Assembly (NCBI GenBank): GCA_963989385.1
Contig: OZ022500.1
Location: 108,107,842 to 108,171,841 of the forward strand
Source of the DNA: Ctena decussata
Taxonomy: Eukaryota; Mollusca; Bivalvia; Lucinida; Lucinidae
Direction of reading: 5' to 3'
DNA length: 64,000 nucleotides
The notes below the pieces were generated by a model, which saw only the letters and a program-made list of their open reading frames with translations, ran no database searches and had not been told where the DNA came from. A program made the position numbers and the translations under genes. Shown piece by piece: positions 40,940 to 53,690 of this stretch. Every line of letters starts with the position of its first letter. Positions within the stretch are counted from its first letter, which is position 1.

Positions 40940-42929
40940 TCACCGATATCACTGCTGGTTGACAATTTGTCCCCGAGGATATCATCACCCCAGTTAGTCA
41001 GTGTTTCAGTATTGATTCTGGTTCTCAGGTATTGGGGTCACTACTTAAATACTGATTTCAATACTTAATTCATTTTGATATATATCTGGTAAAATTTCCA
41101 AATTATTCTAAAACTAAGACTGATTTGTCATAGCGACACGAATCTTAGCGGAGTTTGGCTTCCATTCTTTTGAGTTGTTTTGGCTTTTTGCGGGCTCTTG
41201 CTGCATCGGACATCTCTTTCCTGATGCACTTGTCTGTCGCCTTTCTCGAGACGCAAGGGTTGAGGTGGCTCGGTGGGGGACGCCTGCGCCCGCGGATTAA
41301 TACGTAAGCGTCTCTTACCTGATGTCTGCAGCTAATGTGTCCCGCGGAATTCGACAGTAAGTGTGGCTCGGAGAGGGATGCTCGTTGCCTGTCGAGACCT
41401 GCCATCATATCTTTCCAATCAAACTTTTGGGTTTTACGACACTGAAGAAGTTAAATACAGAAACGCGCGTCTGTCGCACTAAATTAGGTATGAATACGTT
41501 TATATTAGAACCACCGGGCCGATATCACTGCTGGTGGACAATTTGTCCCCGAGGATATCATCAACCCAGATAGTCAGTGGTTAAGTACTGATTCTGGTTC
41601 TTAGGCATTGGGATCACTACTTAAATACTGATTTAAATACTTACTTCATTTTGATATATATCTGGTAAAATTTCTAAATTATTTCAAAACTAAGACTGAC
41701 ATGTCATAGCGACATGAATCTTAGCGGAGTTTGGCTTCCATTCTTTTGAGTTGTCTTGGCTTTTTGCGGGTTCTTGCTGCATCGGACATATCTTTCCTGA
41801 TGCCCATGTCTGTCGCCTTTCTCGAGACGCAAGGGTTTAGGTGGCTCGGTAGGGAACGCCTGCGCCCGCGGATTAATACGTAGGCGTCTCTTACCTGATG
41901 TCTGCAGCTAATGTGTCCCGCGGAATGCGACAGTAAGTGTGGCTCGGAGAGGGATGCTCGTTGCCTGTCGAGACCTGCCATCATATCTTTCCAATCAAAC
42001 GTTTGGGGTTTAGCGACACTGAAGAAGTTAAATACAGAAACGCGCGTCTGTCGCACTAAATTAGGTATGAATACGTTTATATTGGAACCAATGGGCCGAT
42101 ATCACTGCTGATGGACAATTTGTCCCCGAGGATATATTTACCCCAGTTAGTCAGTGTTTCAGTATTGATTCTGGTTCTCAGGCATAGGGGTCACTACTTA
42201 AATACTGATTTACATACTTAATTCATTTTGATTTTTTTTCTGGTAAAATTTCTAAATTATTCTAAAACTAAGACTGACTTGTCATAGCGACATGAGTCTT
42301 AGCGGAGTTTGGCTTCCATTTTTTAGTTGTTTTGGCTTTTTGCGGGTTCTTGCTGCATCGGACATCTTTTTCCTGATGCACTTGTCTGTCGCCTTTCTCG
42401 AGGCGCAAGGGTTGAGGTGGCTTGGCGGGGGATAAATACGTAGGCGTCTCTTACCTGATGTCTGCAGCTAATGTGTCCCGCGGAATGCGACAGTAAGTGT
42501 GGCTCGGAGAGGGATGCTCGTTGCCTGTCGAGACCTGCCATCATATCTTTTCTATCAAACTTTTGGGGTTTAGCGACACTGAAGAATTTAATTACTTTTT
42601 TGGTTGGTTGATTTGATGCTTAACGTCCACAGTAAACAACTAAGGTCATGTTGGGACGGTCAGTTAACCTAACCACACTATTCCTGGGCAGGCTTAGACT
42701 CTAAGCGGTTAACCAGTACTAAGTGCACATACTTTCGCCAGTAACTGACAAATGCCCTTCTTGAATCAGCGGAAGGAGAAACGAAAGTATGTGGCCAGAC
42801 CGGGATTCGAACCCAGGACCTCTGACTTACGAGTCAGGTGCCCTACCGATTGCGCTACCCGGCCCGGCAGAATTTAATTACAGAAACGCGCGTCTGTCGA
42901 ACTAAATTAGGTATGAATACGTTTATATT
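40940..42929 (+). repeat. Three-copy tandem array of 577-bp units
   Basis: Units begin at about 40940, 41518 and 42095 at CCGATATCACTGCTG. Anchors such as TTTGGCTTCCATTCTTTT recur at 41154, 41731 and 42308. The third unit is split by a SINE. Similar minus-strand frames of 73-111 codons (containing GLDRQRASLSEPHLLS) occur in all three units. Their conservation is explained by duplication, and the frames are truncated differently, so no gene is called. Confidence 0.9.
42583..42881 (-). mobile_element. tRNA-derived SINE (threonine-like head) with 13-bp target duplication
   Basis: The body is 42596-42868. On the minus strand it starts GGCCGGGTAGCGCAATCGG (A box). It then has an anticodon-loop-like CTCGTAA (CGU, threonine-like) and the B box GGTTCGAATCCC, followed by a SINE body. 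The direct repeat AGAATTTAATTAC flanks it at 42583-42595 and 42869-42881. Despite the good tRNA fold of the first 70 nt, the flanking repeat and the attached body make this a SINE and not a tRNA gene. Confidence 0.9.
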
Positions 42930-42939
42930 TGCTTAGCAA

Positions 42940-43660
42940 TGTTTGAATAATGGCGGAGTCAAAATTTGACCTCGGGACCCTAATGTAGTCTATGGCATGA
43001 AAAATCTTTCTGTGACGTTTCATCCAATTGGTTTCTATAGTTTTTGATTAATTGAAGACCCATGATTTGCCCTGATTGTGACCTTGACCTTGAGCACAAG
43101 AACCAAATCTTGTGCATGGGAAATTTCTTCAATATAGTTTACCTTGAGATAATGTTTGATCAAATTGCTTTAGTAGTTTCGAGATATCACAGAGACATCA
43201 TTTGGCATCTGATTCATGAAATGTGACCTTGATCTTGAGAATGGAATCCTAAATCTAGTGCGGGATATGCCTCTCATTATACTGTAATTATAGTGAAGTT
43301 TTATAAAAAAAAAAATTCAATAGCTTTCACGTAATTGCCAATACCAGATTTCACCTATGACAACTGATTGTGACCTTGAACTTGGCCATGGGAACCTGAA
43401 TTTTATGCGTGACACACCTTTTTTTTTGGTTTACCTTTCTTTGAAATGTGCCCCATTCATTTCAGCCGCTTTTGAGTTATCGCGAACACATAATCTGTGA
43501 GGCACAGACCTATGACCTTTTATTGCGACCTTAACCTTTGTCGTGGGAATCTTATTCATATGCGCGACACACCTTCTCTTTTGTTTACCTTTCTGTGGAG
43601 TTTGATTAAATTAAATTAAATTTGATTGAATTGTTTTAGTCATTATGGACACATGATTTG
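42940..43660. repeat. Diverged tandem units with GTGACCTTGACCTT motifs
   Basis: Four or so degenerate units of about 150-170 bp carry TGTGACCTTGAxCTT and GTGCGxGAxAxxCCTTC-like blocks (near 43077, 43222, 43369 and 43520). They recall the 2760-4078 array. Confidence 0.6.
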
Positions 43661-44939
43661 AAACGGGGTTACAGACGGGCGGTGCAATTTTGATATGCCA
43701 TTTGTTGTTCCTTCGGGGACATGTAAATTTATGCAAAGTCATGCATTACACATCCTTTCATGAATACATTCCCTCTAGACGAGATTATACATCTCTATAA
43801 GACAGTAGCCACCGTCGTCTATCAAATTCTGCAATAAACAGGCAAATGTCAGTAAACAGATATAGAAACTGCAAAATTGGCACTATCCGCGTTGTCGGAT
43901 TTGTGATTAATTAAACCTGCAGCTCCTTCGTATCTTGGCGTAGCAGATGACTATGCAAGTTGTAATCCCGCCAATGGTTATTGACTTATATTCTATACAG
44001 TTCACAAAGTTTGATCGACATATCGTATCTAGATCAGAGGCAATGCGATTTTAGAATCATAATAAAGTGAGAATATTTCGAGAAATGTCAACTCAATATC
44101 TGCCGTTAAAATCAATTGAAATTTCTCAATTCCTAATTGCATCCATCATCCAAGAGGTCAACACTACCTAGAAGTTATCGTAATTTCCCCAACAATCACA
44201 AGATTTTATAAATCAGTATTAGCTATTAGTTTAATACACAAAAACATGTAGACTGGAATAAGAAACTATTTGACTAATTCCGCTGCTGTTTCTCATAGAT
44301 TCTTACACGGGTGATTAACACGTTAGCGGGGACTTAGGTGTATGTTGATCTTTGCACATATGCAGATAGTGTTTATAAGTTGATTGTGAAGTATATCTTC
44401 AGATATCCTTGTGGCGCACACTAATGGCATTATGCATAACGTTAATTAATAATGGTATACTCCAGCGCATTTTAATATGAGCTAATGATAAACGAATGCA
44501 TCTGATTTAAAGTATGCAACACAATAAAGTTACGGAGGCAGAAACAATATATCAGTGCATACTCTTCTTAAATATTCACGAATAGTTTATCTTCTTAAAT
44601 TGATTGACTCGCCACATAGGTATAAAAGGAGATTCTACTACCATGTTATAAATTTTATGAAGTCAATAACTTAACAATAGCACTAATTCTAATCAGTGCA
44701 CGTGAGTCCTCTAGCGAATACCTGTCCCAGGTCGATATAGGAAAGGACTTATAACTATTCACGATATGATTTTGCCCATACTGACTGTGATTGCTGGGCG
44801 TATCCTGGCTACGTCATTTTAGCAGGAATCGTGGTCCAGGTGGTCCGTGATCCCTGCGCATTTATTTACTTACTTGAATTCTCTTACCTCCAATGACCTC
44901 GACAAATCATTAATTTTGCAGATGAAAATATTTCTATTT
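43661..44939. other. Unassigned non-coding stretch (1.3 kb)
   Basis: No supported feature. Confidence 0.4.
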
Positions 44940-45215
44940 AAGAAATTACAGTATGCTTTTTTCTGGTTTCGTCACCAGATATTGTCAGGGTCACTGACGA
45001 GGCTTTATTAGCCGAAACTACGTAGTCTGGCCCATGTTCCTACTTCTGTATGTATTCTCTGCTCTTGAAGGAACTTTTTTGAAATTTTAATTTTACCTCA
45101 CTGCAGCTGGTGTTGTGCCGCTGTGTGGCTGCCGTAAAACGTCTCCCCGTACATCATCCATAGTGCAGATAATATTTCATTTACATCATTTGAGATCAGA
45201 GGATAGATTTCATAT
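44940..45215 (+). repeat. Hammerhead-containing repeat, second copy
   Basis: Shares both blocks with 32890-33265, with the ribozyme first and the GTAAAACGTCTCCCCGTACA block second. The parent element is unknown; no reverse transcriptase or GIY-YIG endonuclease is seen nearby. Confidence 0.7.
44988..45033 (+). ncRNA. Hammerhead ribozyme, type I, very short stem III
   Basis: Stem I GGGTCA (44988-44993), core CTGACGA (44994-45000), stem II GGCT/AGCC with loop TTATT (45001-45013), core GAAA (45014-45017), minimal stem III, cleavage after C45027, and stem I 3' strand TGGCCC (45028-45033). It is identical in core and stems to the copy at 33 kb. Confidence 0.85.
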
Positions 45216-45569
45216 GACAAACTGCTTCAGAAGAGTAGTCTGATTTTTGTCTATGTGTTTGTCCATACACATATGTGTTGATTTTAAGTGGTATAACGGT
45301 ATAGGATAAATATTTTCCCCGCCATGTTTACAAAGGGACATTTTCCGACCTCGTATTTGCTTCCCTGGACGACGAAGCCTCTCCAAAGGGGTGTCTACTA
45401 TCAAAGGAAAGGCTGTACTCCTAAAGGGGCAAATTGTTCGCTTTAAAGTAAAAAAGATAGGCAATGATCAGGAATTAATACAATCGAATCCAACATTCCG
45501 CTCTCAAAACCATCAGGGAAAGAAGCACAGACACACAGAAATTGACACGAGTTTACGAAAGACACGCCC
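45216..45569. other. Unassigned, with a block repeated at 46620-46745
   Basis: A diverged TTCCCTGGACGACGAAGCC block resembles 46711-46735. The 153-codon frame at 45391-45852 crosses into repeat DNA and has no motif. Confidence 0.4.
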
Positions 45570-45850
45570 AGTAAACCGAATGACCAGCTCTTTCCCAAAC
45601 ATAATGGTCATTCAACTACCTCAATATCAACATCAACATCTTTTTTTACTTTTTTATTATAATTACAAAAAAAGCAGATTGGGTAGCAATACACAGCACA
45701 ATATACATGTAACATCAAGAAAACGCAACAGAAGTACCGTCTTGGAACAGTCAGCAAAAGATTACTGGGTGGGGGGGGGGGGGGCTTTAACTAGTTTTAC
45801 TGGGCCTAAACTTCGCCCTCTGCTTCTGCAGTGGTTTGAAACATTAAGTT
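45570..45850 (+). repeat. Dispersed repeat (same family as 10055-10760), with poly-G
   Basis: GTAAACCGAATGACCAGCTC through ACCGTCTTGGAACAGTCAG matches the left half of 10055-10390. A G run lies at 45771-45784. Confidence 0.65.
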
Positions 45851-46739
45851 AGCTGTTTGGTCCACATGAAGGTTTCCTAACTCATCAATGAATTATCACA
45901 GGAAACAACCAAACAAATAACGGATAAGGCCAATAATAAATCAGAGATAAGGACTTTGTTTGTTGCTTAGCTTAATAATATGAACTGATTGACCTTGACA
46001 AAAGTTCAGATAAATTGGAATAATATTATGCTTGTTATCCGAGGAAGTATGCTTGCGTTTTACAAAAAGAAAAATTTTGGTTGAAAAAAAAGAAGTTGAT
46101 TTCAAAATAATTGATTATGGAGCGCGATTAAACATATATAATTTCGGCTATCGTAGTCTCATCAGCGCCCCTTGATGGAAGTTAGAGGTGGTAGCAAAGT
46201 AAATGAAACTGTAGCTGACTGTTTGGATGCAAATATTTAAAACAAAATTGTACAATGTACTATAGCTGTCATTTGAAAGACAGCGCGCGGCAACCTAATC
46301 AGGACAAATCCGACAAATACAAGAGTTAAATAAAGAAAAAAAAAACGGGATAATAGTACGCTGAGCATTCACACAAGGTTACTTATCATCCAGGTTTTGA
46401 TGGGTGTCATCGTGCGTGGGAATTACAAATGTCAAGTGTGATTGAAATAGTGCAGTTCATCTAGGCAATGACTCCAACCATGTTTATGGAAAACGCGAAC
46501 TTTGATTACCTGTGCATATGTACTTCAAAAATGTGTAAAAGCATTTTTTCACGTTTCACAATGTGGCTCATACTACTCATTCCAGTGATTAGCTCCGATC
46601 ATAAAATCATGATTCCACTCATCCCGTCTGTTTGGAGGTGTCTGGGTACACCTCTATGTTTTTGTGGAATATTTATAAACTGGAACAACTATCGTAACTC
46701 CCTGTTTCCTTCCCTGGAGGACAAAGCCGCCCTACTTTA
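45851..46739. other. Unassigned, with possible degenerate hammerhead
   Basis: On the minus strand around 46115-46170, CTGATGA, an imperfect stem II and GAAAT resemble a decayed hammerhead. A 90-codon frame (46468-46740) lacks motifs. Confidence 0.35.
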
Positions 46740-47290
46740 ATGTCTACTGCTGAAGGAAAACCCTGTGGTGCTGCATTGATAGGTAAAGAAGCCGTCATAG
46801 TTTAAGCCCCTCCCAAAAAATCTTTTTCTGACCGTTCAAAGGCTTTCTGTTCTTTTGTTTAGTTCCTCGGTGTTACATGTTGTTATGTCCGCTCGACTAT
46901 GGTCTTTAGCAATATGGTCACCTGAATAGCTGCCTGTTTTATTTCTTGTCTTGTTTTGTAACTTAAAAGTGAACTTTTGTCCAGTTATGTATGTGCTTCT
47001 TTCCCTCTTGGTTTTAGGGGCGGGATGTGGGATTTGATTGTATGAATTCCTGATCGTTGCCCATCATTTTACGTTTCTAGTGAACAGTATAGATTTCTGG
47101 TCCGTTAAATTGGGGTCCTTGGGGTTTATATCTGGTCCTTTGAGTTTGCACATAGCGTTCCGCAGATGCCGGTGTTAGTGGGCATGGGAAGTTACATGTA
47201 CTGAACATGAACATACTCAATCAAACCAAATAGACTATTCTCGTTTCTTTGATGAGTTCCCTGCTTCCAGAGGATCTTCCTTCAAAATTC
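46740..47290. repeat. Dispersed repeat segment, related to 10390-10760, 52270-52560 and 25915-26087
   Basis: GGGCGGGATGTGGGATTTGA-type and CATGAACATACTCAATCAAA-type blocks recur in those places. Non-coding. Confidence 0.55.
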
Positions 47291-47330
47291 ATTTTCTTTC
47301 CTTAATGGATTGATTTCCTCCCGCATTTAA

Positions 47331-50300
47331 AACAAGAGGGACATGAGGCCCTGAATCGCTCACCTGAGCAATTGCCAAGGTGGATTTTTCTTATCATGTC
47401 TGAAATTGTCAAAATATGAGTCTTAGGTCAAAGGTCAAAAAATGACCTTGACCATTTGTACTCATAAATCTTCATGTAGTCATGAAGACAACTATATATA
47501 CCATTTTAGTCCAAAATCTTCAAAGCTTACCATAAAATCTTATATTCTAGCGCTAGCATTTTCCCATATTAAACCATGCCGAAAAAAAGATCAAGGTAAA
47601 CCCAAGGTCATAATTTGAACAATCTTGATACTATTCGAGTACCCAATGCTAGTACTCTAGTACTCCATACTACTTACCAAGTTTCAAGGCCATAGGTGTA
47701 TTGGTTTTGGAGAAGAAAAATATTAAAGATTTATACCATAAAAGGGTAGTGGCGGCCATGTTGGTCATGTGACCCGGGCGGTTTGAACAAATTTTTAGCT
47801 CACCTGAGCCAGAGGCTCCGGGGGAGCTTATAGGATGGTAAGGCTCCGTCGTCCGTCGTCGTCCGTCCGTCCGTCCGTCCGTCCGTCCGTCCGTCGTCCG
47901 TCAACAATTTCAAACGACTTCTCCTCTGAACCCGCTGGGCCGATTGTAACCAAATTTCATATAGAGCCTCCTGGGACCTTAGGAACAAAAAGTTGTTCAA
48001 ACGGTCCTGGTCACATGACCAGCATGGCCGCCATGCCCATATATGGTAAAAACCTAAAAAAATCTTCTTCTCCAGAACCAGTAGGCCGATGGCCTTGAAA
48101 CTTGGTATGTAGCATCGGGTACGGGAGTACTACCAAGATTGTTCAAATTATGACCTTGGGTTGACCTTGACCTTTTTTACGGTAAGGTCAAATATGCTTC
48201 CTTGTGCTTTTATATGGCAAAATGCTAGAACATAAGATATCTTGAAAACTGTTGAAGATTTTGGGCTAAAAATTGGTATCTACAGTCATCTTAATGAGTA
48301 CATGAAGATTTATGAGCACAAGAGGTCAAGGTCATTCTTTGACCTTTGACCTAGAACTCTCATATTTTGACAATTCCAAACAATTTCCTCAAAAGCCCCT
48401 GGGCCAATTGAAACCAAATTTTATATAGAGCCTCCAGGAGTTGAGGGAACAAAAACTTATTCATACGGTCCAGGTCACATGACCAACATGGCCGCCACGC
48501 CCATATATGGTAAAAACCTTTAAAAATCTTCTTCTCCAGAACCAGTAGACCGATGGCCTTGAAACTTGGTATGTAGCATTGGGTACTAAAGTACTATCAA
48601 GATTGTTCAAATTATGACCCTGGGTTGACCTTGACCTTTTGTACGGCAAGGTCAAATATCGGAAAATGCTAGAACATGAGATTTCATGGTAAGTTTTGAA
48701 GATTTTGGCCTAAAAATTGGTATATACAATCATCTTAATGAGTACATCAAGATTTATGAGTACAAGAGGTCAAGGTTATTCTTTGACCTTTGACCAGAAA
48801 TCTCAAATTTTGACAATTTCAAACAATCTGCTCTAAAACCACTGGGCCAATTGAAACCAAATTTCACATAGAGCCTCAAGGGGTTGAGGGAATGAAAAAT
48901 TATTCTAATGGTCCTGGACACATGACCAACATGGCCGCCACGCCCATATATGGTAAATACCTTTAAAAATCTTCTTCTCCAGAACCAATTGACCGATGGC
49001 CTTGAGACTTTGTATGTAGCATTGGGTACTTGAGTACTATCAAGATTGTTCAAAATATGACCTTGTGTTGACCTTGACCTTTTTACAGCAAGGTCAAATA
49101 AGGGAAAATTGTAGAACATAAGATTTCATGGAAAGTTTTGAAGATTTTGGCCTAAAAAATTGGTATATACAGTTGTCTTAATGAGTTCATGAAGAATTAT
49201 GAGTACAAGAGGTCAAGGTCATTTTTTTACCTTTGATCCAAATCGCTCATATTTTGACATTTTCAACCATTTCCTCAAAAGCCAAAGGGCCAATTGTGAA
49301 CATATTTCATATAGAGCCTCCAGGGGTTGATTGAATGAAAATTTGTTCAAACGGTCCAGGTCACATGACCAACTAGGCCGCCATAACCACTTATGGTATA
49401 AATCTTTAATATTTTTCTTCTCCAGAACCAATACACTTATGGCCTTGAAACTTGGTAAATAGCATGGAGTACTAGAGTACCACCAAGACTGTTCAAATGG
49501 TGACCTTGGGTTTACCTTGACCTTTTTTGCAGCATGGTCAAATATGGGAAAATGCTAGAACATAAGATTCATGGAAAGTTTTGAAGATTTTGGCCTAAAA
49601 ATGGTATATATGGTTGTCTTAATGAGTACATGAAGATTTATGAGTACAAGTGGTCATGGTCATTCTTTGACTTTTGACCCAAAACTCATATTTTGACAAT
49701 TTCAGACATGATAAGTAAAAGCCACCTTGCCAATTGTTCAGGTGAGCAATTCAGGGCCTCATGGCCCTCTTGTTTATTCAATCAACCCCTGGAGGCTCTT
49801 TATGAAATCTATTTACAATTGGCCCTTTGGCTTTTGAGGAAATGTTTGAAAATGTTAAAATATGAGCGATCTGGATCAAATGACCCTGACCTCTTCTGCT
49901 CATAATTCTTCATGACCTCATTAAGACAACTGTATAAACCAATTTTTAGGCCAAAATCTTCAAAACTTTCTATGAAATCTTATGTTCTAGCATTTTCCCG
50001 TATTTGACCTTGCTGTAAAATAAGTCAAGGTCAACCCAAGGTCATAGTTTGAACAATCTTGATAGTACTTAAATACCCAATGCTACATCCCAAGTCTCAA
50101 GGTCATCGGTCAATTGGATCTGGAGAAGAAGATTTTTAAATGTTTTTACCATATATTGACATGGCGGCAATGTTGGTCATGTTACCAGACCGTTAGATAT
50201 TTTTTTTCATTCCCTGAACCCCTGGAGGCTCTTTATGAAATTTGGTCACAACTGACGCAGTGTTTTTTAGGGAAATTGTTTGAAATTGTCAAAATATGAG

Positions 50301-51285
50301 AGTTCTGGGCCAAAGGTCAAAAAATGACAGTGACCTCTTGTTATCACAAATCTTCATGTACTCATTAAGATGACTATATATACCATTTTTAGGCAAAAAT
50401 CTTCAAAACTTTCTACGAAATCTTATATTCTAGCATTTTCCCATATTCGACCTTGTGGTAAAAAAGTTCAAGGTCAACCGAGGGTCATAATTTTAACAAT
50501 CTTGACAGTACTTGAGCACCCAATGCTACATATCGAGTTTCAAGGCCATCGGTCAACTGGTTCTGGAGAAGAAGATTTTTAAATGTTTTTTCCATATATG
50601 GGCGTGATGGCCATGTTGGTCATGTGACCTGGAACGTATGAATAAATTTTCGTTCCCTCAACCCATGAAGGTCTTATATGAAATTTCATTAATTGGCCCA
50701 GTGGTTTTTGAGGAGATTGTTAGAACTGAGCAAAATATGAGGGTTCTGGGTCAAAGGTTAAAGAATGACTTTGACCTCTTGTACTCATAAATCTTCATGT
50801 ACTCATTAAGATGACTGAAGATACAAAATTTTAGCCTAAACTCTTCAATAGTTTCCAAGATATCTTATGTTGTAGCATTTTGCCATATAAAAGCATATGG
50901 AAGCAAATTTGACCTTACCGTCAAAAAGGTCAAGGTTAACCCAAGGTCATAATTTGAACAATCTTGGTAGTACTTGCGTACCCAATGCTACATACCAAGT
51001 CTCAAGGCCATCGGCTTATTGGTTCTGGAGTAGAAGATTTATTTAGGTTTTATCCATATATGGGCATGGTGGGCATGTTGGTCATGTGACTAGGACCGTT
51101 TGAACAAGTTTTCGTTCCTACGGTCCCAGGAGGCTCTATATAAAATTTGGTTATAATCGGCCCAGCGGCTTCAGAGGAGAAGTTGTTTGCAATTGTGGAC
51201 GGACGGACGGACGACGGACGACTGACAATGGAGTCTTACCATCCTATAAGCTCCCCCGGAGCCGCTGGCTCAGGTGAGCTAAAAA
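47331..51285. repeat. 4-kb array of about 445-bp units in both orientations, with nested terminal inverted repeats
   Basis: One unit is in reverse (47.4-47.8 kb), four forward (anchors near 48091, 48555, 48998, 49441) and three reverse (50090, 50536, 50997). Two inverted pairs bracket it: AACAAGAGGGACATGAGGCC (47331) with its complement ending at about 49774, and TAGCTCACCTGAGCCAGAGG (47796) with its complement ending at about 51280. (CGTC)n tracts lie just inside the latter. Units carry CATGACCAACATGGCCGCC and several TGACCTTGACCTTTT motifs. Many short frames here are unit repeats, not genes. Confidence 0.85.
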
Positions 51286-51967
51286 AGTGGTGGACAGGTG
51301 CAGAATGCAAATGTAAGAGTTGTTTCCCCTGAATGGGAATAACCATTTACATTTACCTTGAGGACAATCTTGTATACAAATCATGCAAGTCTGATCTTCG
51401 AACTGACATGCGTGATATTAAAAAAATATTTCTAGAACAGACATGCATCCTCATATGGTACCAATAGTACAATTGATAGGACCTGTTTATTTCGAATGAA
51501 GTAGTAGATTGACACTTTCTCCGATATTGCTCTAAGTACTTCTAATGTACTTCTAATAATTATGTCAGTTAAAGCACCTTATGACAAGAATTATGTCGAA
51601 GTAGTTTTCCGACTCGGTTGCGATCTGAACATGTCTTGATTTTTTATATCCTAGTTCTAGCCAAAGTAGTTTAAGCCCTGCTTAGTAAATTTAATCGAAT
51701 TCACAGCTAATTTCCTGCAGCCTCCCCGCAACTTCATTTGATCTGATTTTATAAAATCACCAGTTTGTTATAAAACCACCTAGTATGCAGTCGACAGACT
51801 TTAGATGATACTTTTGCCACACGTTTCCTCTCTAATCTCTAAACTTTACTTTAGATAATGGTTAAGGAATATTTCATTTATTCATAAAACCATGTTATGC
51901 TTACAGCATGTTTGTCCATAGTATGTTACATGAAGGAAACGTATGTTAATTATGAACGGTTGCTACG
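51286..51967. other. Unassigned non-coding stretch
   Basis: No supported feature apart from weak similarity of 51620-51690 to 35336-35410. Confidence 0.4.
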
Positions 51968-52200
51968 GACCTCCTTGGCATAGTGGTTAAGGGGTCTGAT
52001 TCTTAATATTTGGTTCGAGCCTCAGCCGATGCAAAAGTGGGAAAGGAATGTTCAGTTTGCGGAAGGTCAGGTAATTTCCCCCCGGGACATCGATTTTCGC
52101 CCACATTTCATAAACGTTCGGCTCGATATAAGTGAAATATTCTTGAAAAGGCCGTCAGTGTCCTTGTGTCTGAGCACTCTGGTCTTACTGGTATATTAAA
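51968..52200 (+). mobile_element. tRNA-derived SINE
   Basis: CTCCTTGGCATAGTGGTTAA (A-box region) and GGTTCGAGCC (B box) are followed by a body with TTCGCCCAC, ATATAAGTGAAATATTCTTG and AAAGGCCGT. The same 3' body is found at 61632-61840. A short duplicated tail (TTCTTACTGGTATATTA) lies near 52170-52230. Confidence 0.7.
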
Positions 52201-52269
52201 AAAGGAAAACATTCTTACTGGTATATTACAAAAGGAAAACATTCTCCATTGTGTCACCCAGCAATATGT

Positions 52270-52560
52270 TAAGAAAACACCGCTCTAACACCCCAGTACC
52301 CAGTAATTTACTTACCAATTCAAGGCCATTCCGCTGTCTGTTGTGTCCCTGTATCTGTAGTCTTCGTAAAATCTGTTTGTTTTGCTAAGACTAGATGTGA
52401 AATTACCTACCTGTTCGCGTTGCTACATGTATCCGCTCGTATTTTCTTACAACAAGTGTTGTTACTTTAAGGTACTTCTTCGGGGATGGGATGTGTAGCT
52501 TTTCTGTAGAAGTTCCTGCCTATTTTTTTTTCAGTGCTACATACAAAAAGGCGGACCACA
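52270..52560. repeat. Dispersed repeat segment (family of 10390-10760 and 46740-47290)
   Basis: GGGGATGGGATGTG, AGAAGTTCCTGCC and GTTGCTACATGTAT-type blocks are shared, in diverged form. Confidence 0.45.
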
Positions 52561-53204
52561 ATATCTTAACCCATTACTCATGAAACATATACGCAGGTAC
52601 AATATACACTTGTACTTATCCAAGATCGTGTGTGTCGTGCACAGACTGCGTCGAATGTTCAATAAGCCTCCAGTCATCTGCTACATCAATTATTTATTAC
52701 ATTATTTTTCATTTAATGTGGTATGTAACACAACCACATCAAAGAAACTCAAGCTTGTCTACTCAAAGAATAAATAACAACACAAGAGCTTTTCAGTTTC
52801 AAAGACGTGTATCTGATCATGAGGTGTGCTTGAATAAAGGTATTCAAAGATACGAGTATTTGCGACGTTGGCCAAAACTAGTATATATTTTCATGCATTG
52901 TGTCGGTTCGTCAGTTGATCGTAACAAAGGGAATTTAAACACAGTCATAGAATGTGAACAATGGTCGGGCATTTGCTACCTTGTGCGTTTATCAAAGAAT
53001 GACTTTGATTATAACATTATATCAGCAAGCAATATTGGGCTAATAATGAATGTTGCATCCTGTCTTTGACACTAGATCTAACGTTAATGAGGTGTATTGT
53101 ATTTACCCTTTGAAAGACTTACGAGACATTCAATTTTCATTGGCAGTCATAAAATATACAAATGTCAGGTGCAGAATTTGGACAGTCTGTTCTGGGGATA
53201 ATTT
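52561..53204. other. Unassigned, with a 145-codon open frame of unknown status
   Basis: The frame 52632-53069 (+) is among the longer unexplained frames. It shows no recognisable domain, signal or repeat relation, and its base composition is like the surrounding DNA. Not called as a gene. Confidence 0.3.
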
Positions 53205-53690
53205 TTAACTTAAACATTGTGTTTCTAGGAAACGAAACAGTGAAATGTTTTTTTTTTGTTTTTTTCTGTTACATACAATGTAAGTTTTACTAAAATAATA
53301 TGCATAAACTTGCCCCATCGGTTGAATATATTTTTTATGACGTTTTTCATGAAATTCAATTTTTCTTGCATTTTTTAAAATAATGCAAAAATATACTTAT
53401 TACCAAGATGATTTAATTTTTCTTACAAGTTTGTTTCAGATATCCTATATGTTTTTATAGATTATATAATTTGCAGAAATGAAAGTGCGTTCATGTGCTA
53501 GAGATATGAATTGAAATGGAGGATGTGTAAAAAAAGTACGTAGAAATACAAAATATTGTTTTTTTAGGAAAACAAAACGGTGAAATCTTTCTTTTTCTAG
53601 TCCAAATGTTTATAGCTATTTGGGTTATTTAGCTGGTATAATGGTTTGAATGCCCCGCAAATATTTCTATTCAGTATCCGACTACCTTAA
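53205..53690 (-). repeat. Dispersed repeat, inverted copy of 39285-39770
   Basis: Reverse-complement match over about 480 bp with scattered indels; see the partner entry. Confidence 0.7.

Noticed and set aside
41145..42544. Three similar minus-strand frames (73-111 codons)
   Set aside because: They are copies of one segment in a 577-bp tandem repeat, each truncated differently. Similarity reflects duplication and not coding constraint.
42800..42868. tRNA-Thr gene
   Set aside because: A good tRNA-like fold, but it is joined to a SINE body and flanked by a 13-bp target duplication.
52632..53069. 145-codon open frame
   Set aside because: No recognisable domain and no splice or codon evidence. 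Left as unassigned.
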